This document shows positions 1-5,043 of a DNA stretch of 6,491 nucleotides, in pieces; within the stretch, counting starts at the first letter, position 1; each line of letters opens with the position of its first letter. Position numbers and translations under genes: made by a program. Source of the stretch: Acetobacteraceae bacterium (GTDB lineage: Bacteria; Pseudomonadota; Alphaproteobacteria; Acetobacterales; Acetobacteraceae); the NCBI GenBank assembly GCA_947476855.1, contig CANJSR010000291.1, forward strand, positions 1 through 6,491, written 5' to 3'. The notes below the pieces were generated by a model. That model was not told where the DNA came from, did not search any database, and was given only the letters and a program-made list of their open reading frames with translations.

Positions 1-106
1 GGTCGAACAGCGACGAATGGATATCGACCCAGACCGAGCGGTGCTTCTGGCGGAAATCATCCGGCAGCTCGGTATACGGCATCAGATGGAACCACATGAG
101 GCGCAT
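1..106 (-). CDS. Luciferase-like (LLM class) flavin-dependent oxidoreductase, N-terminal fragment
   Basis: Only the first 35 codons are in the window; the gene runs off the left edge. The visible protein begins MRLMWFHLMPYTELPDDF and continues with SVWVDIHSSLFD. Established knowledge: a WFHLMPY..LPDDF start followed by SVWVD is typical of one group of bacterial luciferase-like monooxygenases, which use reduced FMN and oxygen on organic substrates in the cytoplasm. The ATG at 106-104 is preceded by AGGAAA (114-119, minus strand) with a 7-base spacer, which supports this start; a second in-frame ATG three codons later has no better site. It lies 91 bases downstream of the Baeyer-Villiger monooxygenase on the same strand, so the two may be co-expressed. 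Catalytic residues and substrate cannot be judged from this fragment. Confidence 0.8.
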   Translation of the reverse strand, partial: MRLMWFHLMPYTELPDDFRQKHRSVWVDIHSSLFD

Positions 107-136
107 GGCGGCGTTTCCTGGCGTTTGCTACCGGTA

Positions 137-167
137 AGTATGCAAGGACGACAGGTGGGTTCGTCAA
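137..167 (-). promoter_or_regulatory. Possible sigma70-like promoter for the luciferase-like gene
   Basis: On the minus strand TTGACG (162-167) matches five of six consensus -35 bases. CATACT (137-142) matches four of six -10 bases. The 19-base spacer is longer than ideal, so this is a weak prediction. A start near position 130 would give a leader of about 25 bases before the ATG at 106. It lies just after a GC hairpin that follows the upstream monooxygenase gene, so the oxidoreductase could have its own promoter as well as read-through. Confidence 0.28.
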
Positions 168-190
168 GGGCGGCGAGAGACCCGCCGCCC
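168..190 (-). other. GC stem-loop just downstream of the monooxygenase stop
   Basis: Perfect 8-bp arms (168-175 and 183-190; GGGCGGCG / CGCCGCCC) flank a 7-base loop, starting seven bases after the monooxygenase stop codon. On the minus strand the stem is followed by only two T residues, so it is not a classical intrinsic terminator. It could be a weak or factor-assisted terminator or an mRNA 3'-end stabiliser. Confidence 0.4.
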
Positions 191-197
191 GCCCGAA

Positions 198-1835
198 TCA
201 GCCCTCCATCACGAAGCCTTCGTAGCCGTTCGCCGCGATCGCGTCGCAGCGCTTCTTGTAGCCGGAGAACCCGCCGACATAGGGCATGAACACCCGCGGC
301 TTGCCCGGGATATTCGCGCCCACGTACCAGGAATTCGCCAGCGGGTACAAGGTGCTGTCCGCCACGTCGTTGACGTGCTGCACCCAGCCTTGTTCGGCCT
401 CCGCCGTCGGCTCCACCCGCTTCTTCCCGTTCACACGCATCTGCGCGAGGCACCCGGAAATCCAGTCCATGTGCTGCTCGATGGCGACGATCATCTGCGT
501 CTTCACCGAAGGGCTGCCAGGCCCGGTGATGATGAACATGTTGGGGAAGCCTGAGACCATGATCCCCAGATAGGTCATCGGCCCGCCGTGCCATTTGTCG
601 GCCAGGGTCGGGCCATTGCCGACACGGATATCGATCTCCCGCAGCGCGCCCGTCATGGCATCGAACCCTGTCGCGAAGACGATCGCGTCGAGTTCGTACT
701 CCGCGTCGGCCGTGCGCACGCCCTTTTCGGTGATCTCCTGGATCGGCGCCGAACGCACATCGACCAGTGTCACGTTCGGCCGGTTGTAGGTCTGGTAGTA
801 GTTCGTATCCAGGCAGAGACGTTTCGTCCCGATCGGATGGTCCTTCGGCGCCAGCAACTCGGCCGTCTTCTGGTCCTTGACGATCGAGCGGATCTTGTTC
901 CGGACGAACTCCGAAGCCGTATCATTCGATTCCTTGTTCACCAGCAGGTCGTTGTAGGCATAAAGGAAGCTGATGCTGCCGCCTTCCTGCCACTTCGCCT
1001 CATAGGCCGCGTTGCGTTCCGCCTCGGACACATCCAGCGCGGACTTGGTGGGCGGTGGGAATCCCGCGATCCCGAACGGCGTTTCGAACGCGGCGGCGCG
1101 ACGGGCGGTGTATTCGGTCTTGTGTTTGTTCTCGGTTGCCGGGTCCATCGGCCGGTTCTCGGCCGGCAGGCTATAGTTCGCGGTGCGCTGGAACACATGC
1201 AGGTGCTTCGCCTGCTGCGCGATCAGCGGGATCATCTGGACGCCAGACGAGCCGGTGCCGATCACGCCGACGCGCAGGCCGGTGAAGTCCACACCCTCAT
1301 GCGGCCACAGGCCCGAGTGGTACCACTTGCCCTTGAAATCATGGATGCCCTTGAAGTCCGGCACCCGCGGTGTCGAGAGGTTGCCCGTCGCCATGATGCA
1401 GAACGGCGCCGTCACGACCTGACCCTTGTCGGTCCGCGCGGTCCATTTGTTCGTCGCCGGATCAAACAGCGCCGACTTCACCCGCGTGTTGAACCGCACA
1501 TCGCGGCGCAGGTCGAAGCGGTCGGCCACATGGTTGATGTAGCGCAGGATTTCCTTCTGCGTCCCGTAGCGCTCCGGCCAGTGCCATTCCTGCTGGAGGT
1601 TGTTGTCGAACGCATAGGAGTATTCCAGGCTCTCCACATCGCAGCGTGCGCCGGGATAGCGGTTCCAGAACCAGGTCCCGCCGACGCCGCTCCCGGCCTC
1701 GAACGCCAAGGCGCGCATGCCGAGGCCGCGCAGGCGATACAGCGCGTATAGACCGCCCAGGCCCGCGCCGACCACGATTGCGTCGAGCTCGATGGTTTCG
1801 GTGGGGGTTGTTGGCTTTTCCTGAACGTCCGACAT
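198..1835 (-). CDS. Type I Baeyer-Villiger monooxygenase, phenylacetone/cyclohexanone monooxygenase-like
   Basis: A 545-aa cytoplasmic FAD- and NADPH-dependent enzyme of the family that inserts one oxygen atom next to a ketone carbonyl, giving an ester or lactone. Seen: FAD Rossmann motif GAGLGG (23-28) with acidic E46 at the end of the next strand; GGTWFWNRYPGARCD (52-66); the family fingerprint FKGKWYHSGLWP (167-178), fitting FxGxxxHxxxWP; NADP Rossmann motif GTGSSG (193-198); R217/T218 and K338, at positions that contact the NADPH 2'-phosphate in phenylacetone monooxygenase (PAMO); R339 in GTKR, matching the catalytic arginine; and ATGFD (388-392). Length and running sequence resemble PAMO (about 542 aa) to the C-terminus. 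The active-site bulge region reads GPGSPSVKT, where I recall PAMO having SALS, so the substrate range may differ. The start MSDVQEKP (ATG at 1835) has AGAAGAG seven bases upstream (1843-1849). An in-frame ATG at 1934 would place the promoter inside the gene and add a non-conserved, G/R/P-rich tail, so I rejected it. The substrate is unknown. Confidence 0.95.
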   Translation of the reverse strand: MSDVQEKPTTPTETIELDAIVVGAGLGGLYALYRLRGLGMRALAFEAGSGVGGTWFWNRYPGARCDVESLEYSYAFDNNLQQEWHWPERYGTQKEILRYINHVADRFDLRRDVRFNTRVKSALFDPATNKWTARTDKGQVVTAPFCIMATGNLSTPRVPDFKGIHDFKGKWYHSGLWPHEGVDFTGLRVGVIGTGSSGVQMIPLIAQQAKHLHVFQRTANYSLPAENRPMDPATENKHKTEYTARRAAAFETPFGIAGFPPPTKSALDVSEAERNAAYEAKWQEGGSISFLYAYNDLLVNKESNDTASEFVRNKIRSIVKDQKTAELLAPKDHPIGTKRLCLDTNYYQTYNRPNVTLVDVRSAPIQEITEKGVRTADAEYELDAIVFATGFDAMTGALREIDIRVGNGPTLADKWHGGPMTYLGIMVSGFPNMFIITGPGSPSVKTQMIVAIEQHMDWISGCLAQMRVNGKKRVEPTAEAEQGWVQHVNDVADSTLYPLANSWYVGANIPGKPRVFMPYVGGFSGYKKRCDAIAANGYEGFVMEG

Positions 1836-1869
1836 GGTGTCACTCTTCTGGCTTGGCGTGATGGGCCGG

Positions 1870-1898
1870 ATTAAACGCCCCCCACCGCCCCGGGGCAA
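1870..1898 (-). promoter_or_regulatory. Sigma70-like promoter for the Baeyer-Villiger monooxygenase
   Basis: On the minus strand TTGCCC (1893-1898) and TTTAAT (1870-1875) are separated by exactly 17 bases. The -10 matches five of six consensus bases and the -35 four of six. Transcription would begin near 1862-1863 and leave a leader of about 27 bases containing the AGAAGAG ribosome-binding site. The AT-rich -10 stands out in an otherwise GC-rich gap. Its position also argues for the start codon at 1835. Confidence 0.5.
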
Positions 1899-1941
1899 CC
1901 CGGACGGACCCAAGCGGTTTCGGGGGCTGGCCATACCGGGA

Positions 1942-1964
1942 TGGGCAAGCTAGGAGTCTGCCCA
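1942..1964. promoter_or_regulatory. Inverted repeat in the divergent gap, possible operator
   Basis: TGGGCA (1942-1947) and its exact complement TGCCCA (1959-1964) are separated by 11 bases, so the half-site centres are 17 bases apart. It lies about 44 bases upstream of both the monooxygenase -35 box and the start codon of the divergent binding-protein gene, a sensible place for a dimeric regulator acting on both. A 6-bp dyad can occur by chance in GC-rich DNA, and no regulator gene is visible nearby. Confidence 0.25.
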
Positions 1965-2007
1965 GTGCCGGTTGTGCCCGACCGGTCCGCGTGGGAGGAG
2001 GCCTGCC

Positions 2008-3048
2008 ATGACCGACGCCCTGCTGTTTCCGCGTCGGCGCGCCTTGCTGACGCTGCTGGCCGGCTTGCCTCTGATCGGGCGGGCGGCGATGGCGACGCCT
2101 GTACCAAGACCCGTCTCAACCATCCCCGAGGCCGTGGTCCTGATCGCCGGCCCCGATGGCGGGCTGCTGGATCGATGGAGCAGGGTGGTCCAACCCGCCC
2201 TCGCGCAGGCCCTGCCGCCCGAGACCATGCTGACGCGCAACGCCGTCGGCGGCCCGGATGGCGTGACCGGCGCCAACCAGTTCGCAACGCGCGGAGACCC
2301 CGACGGGCGCACCGTCCTGCTCGCCCCCGGTGACGCCGCGATCGCCTGGCTGGTCGGCGATCCGCGCGCGAAATACGACCTCAGCCGCTGGACGTCCGTA
2401 ATGGCATGCCTCACGCCCGGGGTCCTGGTGGTGCGGCCCGGCGCCCTGCGCGCCCGGAAAGCCGTGCGAATCGCGTTGCCGCACCTTGCCTCCACCGGAT
2501 TGGCTGGCCTGTTGGCGCTGGAAATCCTGGGCGTCACCGCCGAACCCGTGCTGACCGTGCCGGCCGATGGAGTCGCCGCCGCCTTCGGGCGTGGCGCGAT
2601 CGATGCCGCCTTTGCCCGCGGCCACAAGGTCGACCGGCAGGTGGCCGAACTGGTCGCCGCCGGCGGGCAGCCTTTGCTGGCATTGGGGGGACGCGACGAA
2701 ACCGGCCGCCCGGTGCGGGATGAGGCGTTCCCGACCCTGCCGGTGCTGACCGAACTGACCCAGGCCAACGGCCCGCTCCTCGACTCCTTCCACGCCGCCG
2801 CCACCGCCGCTCGGCTTGAGTGCACCCTGGTCCTGCCGCAACTGACGCCGGCCGCGCGGGTCGCACTGTGGCGCCAGGCGGCGATCGAGGCCACCGCCGC
2901 GCTGGATGTCCAGGCCCTTGCCCTCGCGGTCGGCGCCCGCGTCGTCGGCGGGGCCGAGGCCAGCGCCGCCGCGCCCGCGACCTCTCCGCCCGCGCTGCTG
3001 GCGCTGCGGCAATGGCTCGTCGCCCGCCATAAATGGCAGCCGGCCTGA
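2008..3048 (+). CDS. Bug/TctC-like periplasmic solute-binding protein
   Basis: A 346-aa predicted exported protein. The N-terminus has an R-R-R cluster (9-11), a hydrophobic stretch ALLTLLAGLPLIG and an AMA site (27-29), forming a signal peptide of about 29 residues; RRRALL gives it a twin-arginine flavour. The mature part follows the tripartite-tricarboxylate-transporter receptor (Bug) pattern: GPDGGLLDRWSR (48-59) for the family PxGGxxDxxAR loop, GGPDGVTGAN (81-90) then DPDGRTVLL (97-105) for the family GGNIGA...PDGYTLL region, LTPGVLVVRP (135-144), a lobe-2 segment with GRGAIDAAF (194-202), and FPTLPVLTEL (241-250) for the family LPDVPTxxE segment. Such proteins bind carboxylates and similar small acids in the periplasm and are often encoded without TctA/TctB membrane partners, as here. 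The family match is divergent but continuous. The ATG at 2008 has AGGAGG (1996-2001) six bases upstream, and the signal peptide fits this start. The ligand is unknown. The aldolase gene follows after 59 bases, so the two are probably co-transcribed. Confidence 0.75.
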   Translation: MTDALLFPRRRALLTLLAGLPLIGRAAMATPVPRPVSTIPEAVVLIAGPDGGLLDRWSRVVQPALAQALPPETMLTRNAVGGPDGVTGANQFATRGDPDGRTVLLAPGDAAIAWLVGDPRAKYDLSRWTSVMACLTPGVLVVRPGALRARKAVRIALPHLASTGLAGLLALEILGVTAEPVLTVPADGVAAAFGRGAIDAAFARGHKVDRQVAELVAAGGQPLLALGGRDETGRPVRDEAFPTLPVLTELTQANGPLLDSFHAAATAARLECTLVLPQLTPAARVALWRQAAIEATAALDVQALALAVGARVVGGAEASAAAPATSPPALLALRQWLVARHKWQPA

Positions 3049-3107
3049 GGCTGCTTGCCGGCCGTCGAACCCGGTGACAGGCTGGCTGACCACAGGAGGA
3101 AACAACC

Positions 3108-3905
3108 ATGTCCGAACTGCGCGCGATCCTGCGCAACCATATGAAGGAAAAGCTCGCCCGCGATGAGGTCGTTGCCTCGATGACGGTGCGGCTGTCACGC
3201 TCGATCGAGATCGCGCAGATCGCGCAGACCGCCGGATTCGATACGATCTATGTGGATATGGAGCACAACACGCTGTCGATCGACACGGTGTGCCAGATCT
3301 GCATCTCGGCCCAGCAGATCGGGATCACGCCTCTGGTCCGCGTGCCGGCGAACACGCCCGAGTATATCTGCCGCGTGCTGGATGGCGGGGCGATGGGGGT
3401 GATCACGCCGCATGTGCGCTCCGCCGCCGAAGCGAAGGCGATGGTCGACCTGGTGAAATTCCCCCCGATCGGGCACCGGTCCGCGGGCGGGGCGCTGTCG
3501 CAGTACCAGTATCGCAGCTTCCCGATCGCCGAAACGAACGCGGCAATGAACGACGCGACGACCCTGTGCGTGATGGTGGAGACTTTGGCCGCGGTCGAGA
3601 ACATCGACGAGATCGCCGGCACCAACGGCGTCGACCTGCTGCTGATCGGCAGCAACGACCTGTGCGGGGAGATGGGGATCACCGGCCAGTACGATCATCC
3701 TCGTCTGGCGGAGGCGTTCGAGAAGGTGATCGCCGCCGCGAAGAAGCACGGCAAGCATGTCGGCGTTGGCGGCTTGGCCGCGCGCGATGACCTGATGGCG
3801 AAGTTCGTGAAGATGGGCGCGCGGTATGTGTCCACCGGCACGGACATGGCGTTCCTGATGTCCGCCAGCCGGCAGCGGGCGGCGTTCGTGAAGGGGTTGG
3901 GGTAG
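3108..3905 (+). CDS. HpcH/HpaI-family class II aldolase
   Basis: A 265-aa cytoplasmic enzyme of the metal-dependent pyruvate aldolase family (HpaI, GarL), which reversibly splits 2-oxo-4-hydroxy acids into pyruvate and an aldehyde or oxo-acid. Seen: FDTIYVDMEHNTLS (44-57) with H53 at the position of the HpaI catalytic histidine; PLVRVP (75-80) with R78 at the position of the pyruvate-binding arginine; GVITPHVRSAAEA (97-109); PPIGHRSAGGAL (119-130); VETLAAVENIDEIA (157-170), where E158 is a predicted metal ligand; GVDLLLIGSNDL (174-185), where D184 is the second; and STGTDMAFL (242-250). Length fits the family (about 250-270 aa). AGGAGGA (3094-3100) lies seven bases before the ATG. The EH..GxND pattern marks an HpaI-type aldolase, not a CitE/malyl-CoA lyase. 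Pairing with an upstream carboxylate-binding protein suggests the substrate is an imported acid or is made from one; this is inference. Confidence 0.9.
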   Translation: MSELRAILRNHMKEKLARDEVVASMTVRLSRSIEIAQIAQTAGFDTIYVDMEHNTLSIDTVCQICISAQQIGITPLVRVPANTPEYICRVLDGGAMGVITPHVRSAAEAKAMVDLVKFPPIGHRSAGGALSQYQYRSFPIAETNAAMNDATTLCVMVETLAAVENIDEIAGTNGVDLLLIGSNDLCGEMGITGQYDHPRLAEAFEKVIAAAKKHGKHVGVGGLAARDDLMAKFVKMGARYVSTGTDMAFLMSASRQRAAFVKGLG

Positions 3906-3917
3906 GAGTTTTCTTCT

Positions 3918-3950
3918 CCCTCCCCCCTTGAGGGGGAGGGTCGGGGTGGG
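3918..3950 (+). repeat. REP-like hairpin element, copy 1
   Basis: Perfect 9-bp stem (CCCTCCCCC 3918-3926, GGGGGAGGG 3932-3940) with loop CTTGA, followed by the tail TCGGGGTGGG. It begins 12 bases after the aldolase stop codon. There is no T-run after the stem. It is related to copy 2 in inverted orientation: over a 39-base hand alignment (copy 1 against the reverse complement of copy 2) about 31 positions agree. Confidence 0.75.
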
Positions 3951-3982
3951 AGGTAGGCAGCGGCACGGACCGGGGGGCTTCT

Positions 3983-4019
3983 ACCCCTCCCCCCGGCCCC
4001 CTCCCTCAAGGGGAGGGGG
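3983..4019 (-). repeat. REP-like hairpin element, copy 2 (inverted relative to copy 1)
   Basis: Perfect 9-bp stem (CCCCCTCCC 3997-4005, GGGAGGGGG 4011-4019). On the minus strand the loop reads CTTGA, as in copy 1, and the tail reads CCGGGG followed by GAGGGG. It lies downstream of the alpha-subunit gene, whose stop is at 4077-4079, in the direction of transcription. With copy 1 it makes a large imperfect palindrome in the convergent gap 3906-4076, which holds no gene. The pair may act as a weak two-way terminator or a REP/BIME-type doublet. Confidence 0.7.
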
Positions 4020-4076
4020 AGCGTGGGTGGTTACCGCCTGGGTCCTCCAACCGCGTGGTCATCTGGGGCGGAGCGA

Positions 4077-4943
4077 CTATCCCCCCACACACCCCCGAAC
4101 CAAATCCTCCAGCGACGCGTACACCCGCGCCCCGGCCGCCTCCAGGCGGCGCTTCTTCGAGTCCAGCGTCCCGCTCTCCCCATGCACCAGCGCGCCGGCA
4201 TGGCCCATGGAGACGCCTTCCTTTGCCTCCCGCCCGGCGATCAGCGCGTGCAGGGGCTTGCGGCGGCCGAGGCGGGCATAGGCCTCGGCGCATTCCTCTT
4301 CCTCGGTGCCGCCGACCTCACCCACCAGGACGATGGCCTCGGTGCGGGGGTCTTCGAAGAACATCGGCAGCAGGTCGGCGAAGCGCAGGCCCTTGACCGG
4401 GTCGCCGCCGACACCGACCCAGATGCTCTGCCCCAGGCCTTCACGGGCGAGGCGGTACCCGACCTCGTACGACAGCGTCCCGCTCTTGGTCATGATCGCC
4501 AGCGGTCCGGGCCGCAGGCAGACATCCGGGAGGAAGCCGAGTTTCGTCTCCCCCGGGATCGCCAGCCCGGGGGTGGAGGCGCCAACCCAGAACGCGCCGG
4601 CCTGGTTCACCGCCCGCCCGATGGCGATGGCGTCATGCAATGGTACGCCCTCCGCCACGGTCACGACCAGCTTGATGCCGGCGGCCAGGGCCTCCCGCAC
4701 CGCGGCCTCGGTTTCCAGCGGCGGGGCCATGATGACGGAGGCGATGGCCCCGGTCGCCGCAACGGCCTCCGCGCAATCAGCGAAGACGGGCACGTCGGCG
4801 GCTTCCTTGATGTCGGTGCGGGTGGAGGTCCCGCCGACGATGTTGGTCCCATAGGCGCGCATGAGGCCGGCATGGGTGCGGCCCATGCGGCCGGTGATCC
4901 CCTGGACGATGACGGGGGTTTCGCGGGCGAGGGTGTGGATCAT
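4077..4943 (-). CDS. Succinyl-CoA-synthetase alpha-like subunit of an acid-CoA ligase
   Basis: A 288-aa CoA-binding subunit of an ATP-dependent acid-CoA ligase that works with the beta-like subunit encoded upstream. Seen: Rossmann motif GITGRMG (15-21); SGTLSYE (154-160); [10 protein letters not shown] (176-185); [10 protein letters not shown] (208-217) with E209 near the phosphohistidine in the family; and MGHAGA (246-251), where H248 is the predicted phosphorylated histidine, followed by SGTLDSK. Length equals SucD (about 290 aa). Odd: the GGVTPGKGG segment of SucD, which helps hold CoA, is [11 protein letters not shown] here (37-47), and SucD's GPNCPG is GASTPG (121-126). The fold and phosphoryl-transfer residues are kept but parts of the CoA/substrate site differ, so I do not call it true SucD. 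Malate-CoA ligase and other acid-CoA ligases are alternatives. The ATG at 4943 has a weak GGGAGT (minus strand) seven bases upstream, and the conserved [10 protein letters not shown] follows at once, as in the family. The 100-base gap to the upstream gene contains hairpin copy 3. Confidence 0.85.
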   Translation of the reverse strand: MIHTLARETPVIVQGITGRMGRTHAGLMRAYGTNIVGGTSTRTDIKEAADVPVFADCAEAVAATGAIASVIMAPPLETEAAVREALAAGIKLVVTVAEGVPLHDAIAIGRAVNQAGAFWVGASTPGLAIPGETKLGFLPDVCLRPGPLAIMTKSGTLSYEVGYRLAREGLGQSIWVGVGGDPVKGLRFADLLPMFFEDPRTEAIVLVGEVGGTEEEECAEAYARLGRRKPLHALIAGREAKEGVSMGHAGALVHGESGTLDSKKRRLEAAGARVYASLEDLVRGCVGG

Positions 4944-4971
4944 GGGAGGGACTCCCGACGGGGGGTGGTTG

Positions 4972-5009
4972 CCCCCTCACCCCGGCCCTCTCCCCCACGG
5001 GGGAGAGGG
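4972..5009 (-). repeat. REP-like hairpin element, copy 3, between the two CoA-ligase subunit genes
   Basis: Perfect 11-bp arms (CCCTCTCCCCC 4986-4996, GGGGGAGAGGG 4999-5009) with only two bases between them, so the top pair probably opens. On the minus strand the tail reads CCGGGGTGAGGGGG. It shares the stem and YCGGGG tail layout of copies 1 and 2. It starts 34 bases after the beta-subunit stop and ends 28 bases before the alpha-subunit start codon. No T-run follows, so transcription probably continues into the alpha-subunit gene, at least in part. Confidence 0.75.
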
Positions 5010-5043
5010 GGAAGAATCGAATCACGCCCGGGAAGCAGGCGGG

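Noticed and set aside
588..1751. Long open frame on the plus strand (387 codons)
   Set aside because: It lies antisense to the well-supported monooxygenase, has no recognisable domain and is Arg/Val/His-rich as expected for a reverse-frame shadow in GC-rich DNA.
1836..1934. An N-terminal extension of the monooxygenase from an ATG at 1934
   Set aside because: It would add 33 residues rich in G, R and P with no family match, and it overlaps the likely promoter at 1870-1898. The start at 1835 has a ribosome-binding site and gives a PAMO-like length.
1950..3198. Minus-strand open frames of 360-396 codons opposite the binding protein
   Set aside because: They are low-complexity (A/R/S/G-rich) translations without domains, while the plus-strand frame has a signal peptide, ribosome-binding site and Bug motifs.
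3108..3905. Malyl-CoA lyase / citrate lyase beta (CitE), which with a malate-CoA ligase would suggest a serine cycle
   Set aside because: The motifs (EHNTLS, VETLAAVEN, IGSNDL) are HpaI/GarL type, and the length is short for malyl-CoA lyase. The CoA-ligase genes are also on the opposite strand.
3914..4020. Insertion-sequence ends or a small transposable element formed by the inverted pair
   Set aside because: There is no transposase frame and no target-site duplication that I can see, and the single copy at 4972-5009 shows the unit is the hairpin itself.
3906..4076. A classical intrinsic terminator between the convergent genes
   Set aside because: The stems are strong but neither is followed by a T-run on its strand, so I list them as repeat hairpins and not as proven terminators.
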